Of a stretch of 64,000 bases of DNA, positions 35,380-47,458 are shown in pieces. Each line of letters begins with the position of its first letter. Position 1 is the first letter of the stretch. The translations under genes and the position numbers were made by a program. The notes under the pieces were generated by a model. The model saw only the letters and a list, made by a program, of their open reading frames with translations. It did not search any database and was not told the origin of the DNA. The stretch is from Hirundichthys speculiger (Eukaryota > Chordata > Actinopteri > Beloniformes > Exocoetidae), in contig JAGFBZ010000687.1 in NCBI GenBank assembly GCA_018398805.1, forward strand, positions 1-64,000. Direction: 5' to 3'.

Positions 35380-35900
35380 CTAGAAAACACGGGGGAGTCT
35401 CGCGCACACGTCCTGGTCCAAGTTGTCTGCCTGAGTCGCACTTCTCATGTCTAGATGTTTCTCAGGAGCAGCATCCTCCTCTTCCTCCTCCTCCTCCTCC
35501 CTCTCCTCCTCCTCCTCCTCCTCTGTGGAAGCTGAGCGGGGCTCTGGAGCGGCTCAGCCGCGGGCTTTTACGGTCTGCGTCTCCGGGGCTCGGTCCGCAG
35601 AGGACGCCGCGGTGGTGATTCCCATAGCGGTGAGTGATGCGCGCCACACCGGGACCGGTCGCCGCCGCTGCCGCCGCCCCGTCCTGCTCTGCTCTGCCGG
35701 TGTGCAGTGCGGCTCCCAGACTGCAGACGCGCACGGGCAAAGCGCAGCGGTGACGCCGGAGTCGGTGGGCGGGGCTCGGCTCGCGCCCCGGCCAACCGCC
35801 TCGCTCGCGCGCGCGGAGGAGACGTGGGGAGGTGCCGTGTTTTTGTCGGAGGTGAAGTCGGGACGGTTTCTATCGGGCCGGTTTCTATCGGGTCATCTAG
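35380..35900 (-). promoter_or_regulatory. CpG island: tnfrsf21 5' UTR and promoter
   Basis: This stretch is GC-rich and CpG-dense, especially 35540-35850, in sharp contrast to the AT-rich repeats on either side. It lies directly upstream of the tnfrsf21 start codon on the minus strand. A polypurine GGA tract (read as TCC repeats on the plus strand, 35473-35522) would fall in or near the 5' UTR and has potential to form non-B DNA. The transcription start cannot be placed from sequence alone. Open frames on both strands here, including a poly-Ser one, are explained by base composition and the TCC repeat. Confidence 0.65.
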
Positions 35901-36174
35901 TCCTCGGTGAGCCGGCGTGATCAAAGTCTGACGGTCTGGTTTTTATACCTGTCTGGAGAAAATAAACACGTCACAATCATATTTATGTTTTACTTCTGGA
36001 TTGAAAGTGTCTCTGGAATGTAGTTTTCCATCTATTTGTTTCCAGGAGGACAAAGATCCAGAACCAACAGGGCTCTTAATAAATGGACAGGTGTGTCTGT
36101 GTTGTCTGAACAGGTCACATGACATGAAATCTGGGTTTTGTTTTTGTTTTCACATCAGACCTGGGTCACCCTCA

Positions 36175-36345
36175 CATCCATCCATCCATCCATCCATCCA
36201 TCCATCCAGCATCCTTCCCTGTTTAGTCCTCTGCTGGAGCCCGTCCCAGCTCTCTTCAGGTGAAAGGCAGGGGTCCACCTGGACAGGTACCGGTCCATCG
36301 CAGGGCCACATGTAGACCACCAACCGGGCAATTTAGAACCTCACT
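36175..36345 (-). repeat. LINE-like 3' fragment with CATC tail
   Basis: A CCATCCATC microsatellite is followed by GGAGCCCGTCCCAGCTCTC, CACCTGGACAGGTACCGGTC and CCATCGCAGGGCCACA. This order is, from memory, a very common fish interspersed repeat of LINE type. Confidence 0.55.
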
Positions 36346-36403
36346 TTCACATGTGGTCCTAAATCAGAATCACATCGGATGTTTTCCCAGGCGACTTCAG
36401 AGT

Positions 36404-37099
36404 CAGTGATCCCTTGCCAAATCTTAAAACCGCGATTTAAGATCCGCGGTTTTAGTTATTCGCGTATTTTTCAGAAATATATAATATCATAAAAAAAATC
36501 AAGAAAAAATCGTGGAAACATCACAGGATGTTGTGCGCGTTCTCTCACAGTGAAGAAATGCTGTGAGCCAGCCTGGCCCCTTTAAGAAGGTGGCCTTATG
36601 GGTAATGGTGTGGCCTTATGGGTAATGTAGTGTGTGTGTCGTGGGACGGCAGAATGAAAACGGGGTTAGATGAAAAGTGTAGTGAGCATCAACAGCAGCC
36701 CAGCGTGTATAGATTTACATTCTCTGTTAACCGACAGGAGCCCAACAATACAACCTGTGTGATGTTACAAGTTCCTGCAGTGCCAGAATAAAGTTCCCGT
36801 TCCATGCAGAGAAAACCGGACTTTTTCTTTTGTTGTTGTTAGCGTGTTAGCCGCTAATTACGAGCCAAAAATAGCACAATACCAGCGGTTTGTTTACTAC
36901 GGTTCAGAGACCAGAGGCTCTGAAGGTAACAGAAAGACCACAGTTGAGCCTTTGTCTTGTTTCGCTACTTTTTTGAAGTTTTTAAACATATTTTAAACAC
37001 ATTATTGAGGCTCGGGGGACTCCGGCTCCAGTTTGTGGATTTTGATTCTTGCGGTGGGGGCGCCGGTCCCCATTAACCGCGGAATTTAAGGGATCGCTG
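36404..37099. mobile_element. pogo-like MITE (CAGTGATCCCT ends), 696 bp
   Basis: CAGTGATCCCTTGCC to AAGGGATCGCTG, with sub-terminal TTAACCGCGG. TA remains on the right (37100-37101). The body shares CAGCCTGGCCCCTTTAAGAA and GGTTCAGAGACCAGAGGC with 43664-44186. Confidence 0.75.
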
Positions 37100-37835
37100 T
37101 ACTGCGTTTGGGGTCGCTTCAGAGCGGTGGCCAGTTAACCCTGGAGTCTGACGTGGGTCGAGTTTAAGATGCCAACGTGGACAACCACCCGAAAGAAAAA
37201 AATCAGATCTTGGTAACAAAAAAAAAAAAAAAAAAGTTTAGCATTAGGCTAAGTGAGTGAGGAAAAACCAAATGTGGACCAAGGAAAACTGTAAGTACGG
37301 GTCAAGTTTGGGTCGAACATCCTTTGCATAGTTTAGGACTGTGTTTGCGCATGCTAAAGTCCGTGTACAGCAGCCCCTCTCAAATAGTGGGCCGCGACCC
37401 CTGGGGTGGGGGGGCAGTGTGATGTTATTCTTGATATTAAACAAGAATTAAGTGTAATTGCACATATTCTCCAGTAGGGGGCAGTGGCGCTCTCATTGTC
37501 ACAATGTGCAGCAGGGAGTATTAGCTATATTGTGTCGGGTTTTTTTGCACGGACATGCGCGCACACAGCACAGAGCAGGAGATGTGAAGAGGGACAAACC
37601 CTCAAGAGACACCACAGATAAATATTTAACAGGGATGAAAAGAAAGGAGGAGAGAGACGGAGATAATGAGACAAACGAAAGTCAGCAGAAAGTTCAGACG
37701 AGGAAACATGACGATGCTGATGTAGCGCTGCTTCACTGTGACTACGGTGGGATTGATGCACTTTAAAGCTTTACTGACTAAAAAATTATGTTAACAAAGT
37801 TATTCTTGAACCTGAAGTCTCTGCTTGAACACGCG

Positions 37836-38085
37836 TGATTTATTTATTTATATCCTTTATTTAACCAGGTATGAGTCTCATTGAGATTAAAATCTCTTTT
37901 TCAAGAGAGACTTGGCCAAGAATGGCAACAGTTGGTTAAAAACACATCAGACAAAACAAATCAACAATCAATCAGCACCATCAGAATAAATCAATTCAGC
38001 TGTGTGGAGGATCGAGCTTTAAATGACATCACAAGCGACCAAAGTGTAGTCACTGATGACAACCTAACTGACGGCTAACAGTGTC
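37836..38085. repeat. teleost interspersed repeat (TTTATTTAACCAGGT type)
   Basis: CTTTATTTAACCAGGTATG, TCTCATTGAGATTAAAATC and TCAAGAGAGACTTGGCCAAG in series match a widespread vertebrate interspersed repeat remembered from fish genomes. The class is not certain. Confidence 0.5.
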
Positions 38086-38364
38086 ATTTTTGGCTGTGCT
38101 GTCATGCTCATGTTTCTCCACAGGGACAGCGTTAATGAGCTTGATGATCAGCGTGCACGTCATTCCTTGGCAGTTATGGTCAAAGTAGTTAAACGTTCAT
38201 GTCATCAAATGCTTCGCTAGTCTGAGAGTCAGTAATGTGGCTTTCGGCAGCGCCTTTTAACGAGGAGAGACGTCTGTCAAAGGTCTGATTGTCAGAGGGC
38301 CAAGGACAGTTCCCTGCTGACCACCGGATAATCATTCTGGGCCTCGTTCATGACGACCGTGGAC

Positions 38365-39526
38365 TAGGGATGTAACAATATGGAAAATTTGATACCTCAA
38401 TTATAGTGACCAAATTATCACAGTTTACGATATTATTGTGGTATTCTTCATTGCTGTACAAATGTCCAAAAAAACACATACATTCAAACAATTTCACAAA
38501 ATCTTGTGATTTTCCTGTCACTAAAACATCAGAAACCAGAATTTTATCAAAATGAAACTTTCACATTAAAAGGCCAAACATCTGGCACAGAAAGAGGTTT
38601 TATTTTAAATGAACAAAATAAATAACAGAAAAAAAAGCTTATTTCTTCGGTGCAAATTTAAATAAACAGTTTAACAACCATAGTAGGTCAAAATATGCAA
38701 ACAATTATCAGGAACAAAAATTATAGTGCAAGTTCAAATAAAAAAAACGTTGAACTTTAAGCTGAACCTTAAATAAGTATAAATGTGCAAATAAAGAAAC
38801 AGTTGTTTAGGAGCCAAATATGTTGTTGTGAGTTGTAGTTCACTCTGTGTGTCTGTGAGTGTCGCTGTGTTGTTACCTGAGGGTCAGGTATAAAGGTAGC
38901 TGCCTGTTAATGGTTAGGTGTTTGACCCGGAAGGGCAAAAGGTTTTTGACCGCTGTGGCGCTAACTGCCGGCGTTATGGTTGTTGGATCAGTTAATGGAA
39001 TAAATAAATATTTTAACTGCATCAGAAGAACATCGTTCCGGTCCTTTTTCGATCAACATGCAACGGTAATGTTTACGAAATGCGAATTAGCGAAGCGCGT
39101 CAACCAGGTTCCTCTTGGTCAAACATCTCCGTAGCTTGAAGCATTAGCCTTAGCTCTTTCAGGTTGCTTGTACAAATTACAATAAAATGTAAACAAGTGC
39201 TCTGCAGACAAGATAACTGTCCTCCACCAGTTGTCCCTCTGCATTCTTAAAAAATAATAATGATAATAAATATGCCCAGACCTCGGATTTCTTCATTTTA
39301 GTGGGTTGGTAAATGTCCTGCGTGCTATCACCACTTTCCGCCATGCTAACGTTACGATGCCGATGTGACAAGCTACATGTTCACGCTCGCAGACTTGAAT
39401 GAGGCTGATATTACACATCCCAGTAATCGACCGCGATAACGAGATGAAGTCAAACATAAACGATAATCGTTATCGTGTAAAATTTTACCGCGCTTTACCG
39501 TAATACCGTTAACCGTTCCATCCCTA
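38365..39526 (-). mobile_element. hAT element, ends TAGGGATG, with BED relic
   Basis: TAGGGATGTAACAATATGG to CCGTTCCATCCCTA is flanked by perfect 8-bp duplications CCGTGGAC (38357-38364, 39527-39534). On the minus strand 39177-39345 reads MAESGDSTQDIYQPTK, KSEVWAY and KNAEGQLVEDSYLVC, a ZBED-type BED finger remnant that is clearer than in the 4.2 kb copy. Confidence 0.9.
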
Positions 39527-40440
39527 CCGTGGACTCATGGGCTACCTGTTGGGCCAGAACCCTCCTAAGACCAAGACTTGAGTTGTTTATTCATTCCAAT
39601 TAGCTGCTTCCATAAATCCAGTCGGGTTTACTCTTCTCTGACAACCAAATGAATCACAGCTGTCAAAGGTGCCGTGCGCCGTATATGACTCGGTAATAAA
39701 GAGAGGATTAATGGGTTATTAAAAAGCTTTGCGTCTCTGTTTTTATCTCCCTCAGACCGAATCTCCCCGGACCTGCTGGCTGCTTTACTACTTATTTTAA
39801 ATGGAGTCTCAGCCTTTATGTTTTCTCTTTGTGCTGGTTTCCTTCCTCACGGCTCCAGTTTCCCATCAGCCCTCGCCGGTAACCCGGTGACTGTACTCGC
39901 CCTGGCGTTGTTTCTCACAGCTACGCGAGCGCTGCCAAACCCCGCCGTTCTGCTGTGAAATGACGCTGAGGGGCTTCTGCTGAGGGACCACGCGTGGTTC
40001 AGGAGGCCTTAGTCATGAAGCGGATTCACGCCGTCTTAGCTTGTGACTCAGGTTTCCTCCGGATCACCGTGAGGCATTCGCTCTCTGCTGTTTTTAGAAA
40101 ACGCTCAGTAATGGAGCCGAGTCTATGAATAATTGAACAGGCTTTTTATGACCGCATGCTCCAAATCTCAGGTTTGGAAATGACCCGCAGTCCTGTGTTT
40201 GCCACGACAAAGAGGCCGTTGTCGTCCCTCGATGGGATTTCTATATGCGATTGAGATTAGACGGTGGTTTAAAAGAGACACTTGATGAAACGTCTGATGA
40301 AACATGTTTTGATCACAGCAGCTCAGAGGAGTCAGCGACGTCGGCCACGCAAGTCTGAGGGTGTTCCCGCTTTGCGACTGATGCTACAGCTTTGAGCCGT
40401 CCGCTGTGGGGAGCAGGATGATGTGAAGTTCAACCAGTTC

Positions 40441-41190
40441 AATTAAATTCAATTTTATTTATATAGCGTCTGTTACAAGGTCAATTGTCTTTAGGTGCTT
40501 TACAGAGACCCAGAGCATGACCCCCGAGCAAATATCATTAACTAAAATTATAATATTAAATCCTAATCAAGGATAATGGCAGGTAAAAAAACTCCAACAG
40601 AGGGAGAAAAAAACCTTTAAACCTTTAAGCCAAACAGTGGCAAGAAAAAACTCCACTTTAAGAGGAAGAAACCTTGAGCAGGACCTGGATCATATGGAGG
40701 GACCTTCCTGATGAAGACCAGCTGGATAAAGAAAGAAAAAGAGAGGAGAGTAACAAGTAACAGTTACAGTAACAAGGTGCTCCTATGGAATGAGCTGGAG
40801 GAGGAAAGGGAGGAGAGCAGTGGAGACACCACTCAGCAGATCATGCTGGTGTCCCCCTGTAGCGTAGGCCTATAGCAGCATAGCTATGATGAAGCTGTGA
40901 TTAAGACGAGCTACTCTAGTCTGAGCTACTACAACTATGGCTATAACTATTAGCATTTACACACTATAGTTTAGGCTAACTGTAGGCTTTAATAAACAGA
41001 AATGTTTTCAATTTAGTTTTAAAGATGGAGGTGGTGTCAGCCTCCTGAACCCAAACTGGTAGCTGGTTCCATAATAAAGGTGCCTGGTAGCAGAAGGCCC
41101 GTCCTCCAAATCTACTTTTAGATATTTTAGGAAGGATGAGTAATCCTGCACTCTGAGAGCAGAGAGTTAGATAAGTCGTGATCTGTTGAC
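40441..41190. repeat. common teleost interspersed repeat (ATTTTATTTATATAGCG type)
   Basis: AATTTTATTTATATAGCG, AGGTGCTTTACAGAGACCC, GCAAGAAAAAACTCCACTTT and AGGAAGAAACCTTGAGCAGG follow the order of an abundant fish repeat. No complete reading frame is present. Confidence 0.55.
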
Positions 41191-42137
41191 CTACACATCA
41201 AAAAATCGGAATCAGAATCGTTAAAATCCAAACGATGCGCAACCCTAGTTATTTACCCTTAAAGATAAAATATTCCACATCCTGTTCCACCAACATGCAT
41301 GGGACTATTAATCTTCTCCGTTCATAAAGATAAAAAAAAAAAATCTGTTTAACCTTTGAACCGTTTCTTCTCCGAGCTACTTCTAATTGTCTAAATTTGA
41401 CCAAACACAGTTAAGAAGTGACCCGCTGTGTTCGAGCCCTGGAGTCCAGAGATCTTCTTCCTCGTCACCGTCTGTAGGACATATGTGTTAGTGGGACAAA
41501 CACGCCGGCTGGAAAACAGCCACTCGGTCATCTGCTGTGAGCAGTCAACCTGTCATCCTCACAACCACCGCCCCCCCCCCGCCGCCGACATACCCAGACC
41601 CAACACGTGCTTCGGCCCGCGGGTCAAGCGGTCGGTGTGCACACAAGCTGTCGCGCCCGTAGCCTCAGACGTTTCTACAAATAGCAGCGGCAGATAAGAG
41701 TAGCGCACCATCTGCCCCGCACGTGGAGAGGAAGAGAGGAGGGGGGGAGGAGATAAAGGGATGAAACGCGCCGCTTTGCTTTTGCTGTTTCAGGTGGGGG
41801 CGGCTGGGATTAAGTCGGTCGGTGTTTCAGCTGTAATGACGGAAAAGTCCATGTTCACAACCCTTGTTATGCCGCTTAAAGGTGTTCTGGAGAGGCTTTT
41901 GGAGCCTCTTTTTTGTCATGTTTGTCATGTTTGTCATGTTTGTCGTGTCCAGAGGAAGTGACGCAGCGGTGAATCCCAGAAAAGGCCCAAACCCACCCAG
42001 TCGCTCAGTTCCCACGACTCAAGCCTGATTTATGCTTCTGCACAGCAGATATGCAAGCAGGCTGCACACGTCGTCTTTGCGTCGTCTGTAATGACACAGC
42101 AGCCTCTAGGGGGCAGCGCAGGGTGTTTCCCTGCAGC

Positions 42138-42961
42138 TAGGCATTTGCCGATTGTGCTAGTAAAAGTGGCATATTATGCTAGTGGCAGTGCTCGTTTTTT
42201 GCCCAAATTATGCTCAAATTATGCTCCAATTAATCTCGCTTTTCAAAATTATGCTACTTTTTTTTTAAAAAAATCATTCTGTGCACAAACTTCACAACTC
42301 ACAAGACAAGTTTGCAAATGTATTTTATTAACCCTGGCCTGACGCTCTGGGCCCGGTTGTTCAAAACCTGGGTAACTTTATCCGGTGGTTAGGCCTATAC
42401 GGCGGATAAATCTGCTATCCAGCGGATAGTTATCCAGCGAACAAAAATAGGTTGCACAAAGCCTGGATAGTGTGGTGGATAACTATCCGCGGATAGCTTG
42501 CTAACCATCGCGTGTAGCAGAGCGTGACACAGTTTGCGCAAGGTTTTGCACTCAAATGGCCTCCAGTTACCATGGTAAAGTATGCAAATCTTGAGTAAAC
42601 AACGAACTGTGCGCTCGCTAGCAGCGCGCGCTGGGTTTCAAAACAAATAAAAACAAATACAGTGAAAACTAAACCATGCAGTTTCTGACAAAGCCCTGGA
42701 TAACAAATTTAACATTGAATAATGTAATAATAATAATAATAATTGCAATCGCAAAATAGGAGTGGAACCAACTGTTAATAGTAATCTATCGTTTTTAGTA
42801 GCTGAGATCTTCATTTTCTTGAATTATTCTAAAATTGTGCTATTAAGACAAGAAAATATACGGATTATGCTAGCAGTGCTACTTTTGGAAAAAGGGCAAA
42901 AATTATGCTCAATTCCTCAGATTATGCCAAAAATTATGCTAGCACAATCGGTAAGAGCCTA
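42138..42961. mobile_element. hAT element, ends TAGGC...CCGATTGTGCTAG
   Basis: TAGGCATTTGCCGATTGTG at the left and its partner CACAATCGGTAAGAGCCTA at the right are flanked by perfect 8-bp duplications CCTGCAGC (42130-42137, 42962-42969). The interior repeats ATTATGCT. At about 42350-42520 it carries a segment starting GGGCCCGGTTGTTCAAAAC, with GGATA/TATCC repeats, that may be another MITE. Confidence 0.88.
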
Positions 42962-43441
42962 CCTGCAGCGCTGCAGCCTGCAGTGCTGAGCTTCCTTTTG
43001 TTGACTCCCTCCACGTAGCTCAGACGCAGCAAACGGAGCAAATGAAGGACGTCTTGAGTGATTTGAACGACCGATAAATGTTGAGCACGAGTGGCTTTTA
43101 CAGACGTTGGAGCAAACAGTTGTTCTACTCGACTGGAAAACGACAAAGAAAAAATGAGCAGCGGGAGATACGAAGACGAAGAAAGAGGTCAATCACATTT
43201 CAAGCCGCTCACGTGGATGCGGTGCGCAGTTATATCCGGTCAGAGGAGGACATCGGGGTCCAGCATAGCTCAGGACGGAGGCGGGTCCTGAAATGGTATC
43301 TTCCAATAAAGAACAAATCTGTTTTTTTTTTCTTTGTACCAGGCTGTAAATATATTTATTTCAGCTGCAAAGTCAGTAAATTTAACCTCGGCCGTACCCT
43401 AGTGGTCATTTAATGAACTGCAGTTTTTCCTACTTATGCAA

Positions 43442-44343
43442 GAGGGGTGTGAAAAACAATCGATTTGGCGATATATTGCGATATTCGGCCACCCGATATA
43501 ATATCAATTTTTCAGCTCCTAATATCGATTTATTTAGGAAAATTAATCCATTCACTTAAATGTGCAAAAACACTAATAATAAACAATAAATAGATTGTTT
43601 TGAAGCAAATAGTATTAACTCAATTTGTCCTCTGAATGATCAATATCATCTGATGAACATATACAGTGATCCCTCGCCATTTCGTGCTTTAAGTTCCGCG
43701 ATTTTAGTTATTTGCGGATTTTTCAGAAATATATGAAATAATAAAAAGTCAAGAAAAAAAATTGCGGAAGCATCACAGGATGTTGTGCGCGTTCTCTCAC
43801 AGCGAAGAAATGTGAGCCAGCCTGGCCCCTTTAAGAAGGTAGCCTAATGGGTACTGGCGTGGCCTTATGGGTAATGTAGTGTGTGTGTGTCGTGGGATAG
43901 CAGCATGAAAACGGGGTTAGATGTAAAGTGGAGTGAGCATAAACAGCAGCAAGAGAAAACCAGACTTTTTGTTTTGTTGTTGTTAGCGTGTTAGCCGCTA
44001 ATTACGATCCAAAAACAACACAATACCAGCAGTTTGTTTACTACGGTTCAGAGACCAGAGGCGGTGAAGGTAACAGAATGACCAATGACCAATTTTTTTT
44101 TATTATTTAGGCTCGGGGGGCTCCGGCTCCAGTTCACGGATTTTGATTTTTTGTTCTCATTAACCACGAAAAATTAGGGATCACTGTACAGCAACTTGAT
44201 TTTTCATCTCTACTTTTAATTTTGATATTAACTGGGCAGAATATCGCAATATATCGTGATATCACGATATCGTGATATCATATTGTGACCCAAATATCAC
44301 GATACATATCGTATTGCGAGGTCCTTGCCAATACTCACCCCTA
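43442..44343. mobile_element. TAGGGGTG-family hAT carrying a nested pogo-like MITE
   Basis: GAGGGGTGTGAAAAACAATCG to CCAATACTCACCCCTA is flanked by TTATGCAA and TTCTGCAA (seven of eight). The family sequence is split after GAACATATA by the nested element. Confidence 0.88.
43664..44186. mobile_element. nested pogo-like MITE (CAGTGATCCCT ends), 523 bp
   Basis: CAGTGATCCCTCGCC to AGGGATCACTG is inserted at a TA that is duplicated (43662-43663, 44187-44188). Uninterrupted MITE copies read GAACATATACAGCAACTTG across this point, so the empty site is known. Confidence 0.92.
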
Positions 44344-45353
44344 TTCTGCAATGAGTTAAACTCCCGCAAACCAGATGTTGCCCCGTGCTAGAAAGTGAAC
44401 TCAATCCCTCTTAATGTTACCCATAAAAGCACGACTCAGAGGAGCTGAACGGAGAGGATGCGGCATGTCTTCATGGAGCCGGCGCTCAGCGGGTCAAGCG
44501 GGCCGAGCGGGCCGAGCGGGCCGGGCCGGGCCGCCGCAGGCTGCAGTCACTGGGTGAAGCTGCCTGATATAGAACCGGAGGGGAAAAACAAGCCCCGATG
44601 CTGGGAAAGGGGATTTGCTGAGCGCGTTCGCCCAACAGGGCGCACCGGGGCGAAGAGCGCGTGCGTCCAGTCATCCGGGGCGCTCGTGCACGTGTTCATC
44701 TCTTTTTTATGAGCGCCTCTTTAAGATCACACGGTGGTGTTGCTCGCACACGAGCGCAAATCTTCTGAGCACGCATCCAGCGGTTTACTATCACCGGCAG
44801 CCCACCCTGCACACAAACATGCCGCCTGGCGAACGGTTTAATCACTGCTGTCGTAATTCCTTTTAAAAACGATAATTCCGCTTTATTGCGGCGTAGGCCT
44901 GCGTTTTTTGTTTTTTTTTTTTCCCCGAGTTTTAGCGACATCTGAAGAAGAGGTCAGGTGGGGAATGGAGCACGAGCAGAAGATGACTGCAGATGAAATG
45001 AAAGCCAGAAGTGAGCTGTTCCTCTTTATTTACCGTACGGATGTTTGTCTGATAAGAAACAGAATTTATTTGGTTTATCTGGCTTCGTTGTGTGTTCGTC
45101 TACGTAACTTAGTGTCACTCTTTTTATCAGAACACTTTCTTTTTTTTTTGAGAGCAATCAAGGCCAAGTAGTTGAGCAAACCAGAGGACAAAACTGATAC
45201 AAAATGCTGTTCATGATGATAAAGAGGCAGATACTTGCAACCTTTGCTTACTGAGAATGACGTAATCATTAACGTCATCGATGTCATCGACGTCACCGAC
45301 ATTTTCATGGCTACAGTTTCAATCTGTGGTGGCGGGCTTTGAAAGCTTTACAC

Positions 45354-46499
45354 TAGGGATGTAACGATATGGAAAATCTGATATCTCGATTATCGTGACC
45401 AAATTATCACGGTTCACGATATTATCGTGATATTCTTCATTGCTGTAAAAATACAAATACAAAAAAAAAAACACATATATTTAAATAATTTCACAAAATC
45501 TTGTGATTTTCTTGTCACTAAAACATCAGAAGCCAAAATCTCATCAAAATTAAACTTTTACATTAAAAGGGCAAACAACTGGCACAGAAAGAGATTTTAT
45601 TTTAAATAAATAACAGGAACAGAGCTTATTTGTCTGGTGCAAATTTAAATAAACACTTTAACAATCATAGTAGGTCAAACTATGCAAACAATTATCAGGA
45701 ACAAAAATTATAGTGCAAGTTTAAATTAAAAAACATTGAGTTGAACCTTAAATACATATTAATGTGCAAATAAAGAAACAGTTGTTAAGGAGCCAAATAT
45801 GTTGTTCTGAATTGTAGTTCACTCTGTGTGTCTGTGGGTGTCGCTGTGTTGTTACCTGAAGGTCAGGTATAAAGGTTAATGGTTAGGTGTTTGACCCGGA
45901 AGGGCAAAAGGTTTTTGACCGCTGTGGCGCTAACTGCCGGCGTTATGGTTGTCGGATCAGTTAATGGAATAAATTAATATTTTAACTGCATCAGAAGAAC
46001 ATCGTTCCGTCATTTTTCAATCAACACGCAACGGTAACGTTTACGAAATGCGAGTTAGCGAAGCGCGTCGACCAGGTTACTCTTCTCATCTCAGTAGCTT
46101 GAAGCATTAGCCTTAGCTCCTTCAAGTTGCTTGTACAAATTACAATAAAATGTAAACAAGTGCTCTGCAGACAGAATAATTGTCCTCCACCAGTTGTCCC
46201 TCTGCATTCTTAAAAAAAATTAAATATGCCCAGACCTTGGATTTATCCTTTTAGTGCGTTGGTAAATGTCCTACGTGCTATCACTACTTTCCGCCATGCT
46301 AACGTTACGATACAGATTTTACAAGCTACATATTCACGTGAGACACAGTCGTAAGTCGCTCACAGACTTGAATGAGACTGATATTACGTATCCTGGTTAC
46401 CGACCGCGATAACGAGATGAAGTCAAACATAAACCCTAATCGTTATTGCGTAAAATTTTACCGCGCTTTACCGTAATACCGGTAACCGTTCCATCCCTA
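45354..46499 (-). mobile_element. hAT element, ends TAGGGATG (third copy)
   Basis: TAGGGATGTAACGATATGG to GGTAACCGTTCCATCCCTA, with flanks CTTTACAC and CGTCACAC (six of eight). It has the same body as 38365-39526. The BED relic on the minus strand, about 46130-46300, is more decayed. Confidence 0.85.
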
Positions 46500-47132
46500 C
46501 GTCACACCAGAGAGCCGGAGGAATCTGTCATCTCTAAATCTCCGGTTAGCCTGTAACTCCATCACATGATGTGTTCAAGAAGAGCTCTCTGAAGTCAGAG
46601 CGCTGTACACCTGAGCGACGCCGTCAGCTACGACTTCCACATTAAACGGGTCGGCAACCAGCAGGGCTCTGCTCGTCCTCGTTTCAGCAGTGACGATTGA
46701 AATGAGGACGTTTGGACAGATTTGATCATAAATTAATGTGAAGTGACGTCAGTTATCATCCTGGGTTAAGAGAAGCTAAGCCAGCTAAATGTGGGCATGT
46801 GTATAACTGGTGGGCGTGTTCCAGCCAGCTTCATAGCTCCGCCCCATTCCGCCTTTTTGCAACATGGCACCACATAGTACGAGGAAAAAGAGGCTTCAGA
46901 GTCACCGCAGAAAACCGATGGGTGACATCACAGAGGATCGGTCCAGTGACTTATACAGGATGTGTGTGTGTAACATAATGCCACAAAGCCAGAAAGCCAG
47001 TTGCTGCAAGAGAGGAGCTAAACTCGAACCGTTAACTCCCTTTGTGTTGCTTTAACAACTTTGTGAAATATACATCAAAAGTCGAAGAAAATTGTTTATT
47101 TTCAAGCTCAGTTTGTCGGTCCTGCACTTCAT

Positions 47133-47458
47133 TAGTGAAGTATTGGCAAGGACCTCGCAATACGATATGTATCATGATATTTGGGTCAAGATACAATAAT
47201 ATCACGATATCGCGATATCCCGATATATTGTGAAATTCTACCCAGTTAATATCAAAATTAAAAGTAGAGATGAAAAATCAAGTAGCTGTATATGTTCATC
47301 AGATGATATTGTTCAATCAGAGGACAAACTGAGTCAAAACTATTTGCTTCAAAACAACCTATTTATTGTTTATTATTAATGTTTTTGCACATTTAAGTAA
47401 CCATTGGGCAGCCGAAAATCGCAATATATTGCCGAATTGATTTTTTTTCACACCCCTA
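47133..47458. mobile_element. TAGGGGTG-family hAT MITE, decayed left end
   Basis: TAGTGAAGTATTGGCAAGGAC to TTTTTTTTCACACCCCTA. The target duplications are no longer recognisable. Confidence 0.78.

Noticed and set aside
35447..35920. 157-codon plus-strand frame with poly-Ser
   Set aside because: It comes from the TCC repeat and the high GC of the tnfrsf21 promoter, which is transcribed from the other strand.
42018..42130. Left end of a Harbinger-like element (CCTGATTTATGCTTCTGC)
   Set aside because: The terminus is suggestive, but no matching right end or 3-bp target duplication was found.
43091..43291. Basic 66-111 codon frames near 43.1 kb as a small gene
   Set aside because: No domain or splice signal was recognised. 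The region adjoins transposon remnants, so a relic is more likely, but no family could be named.
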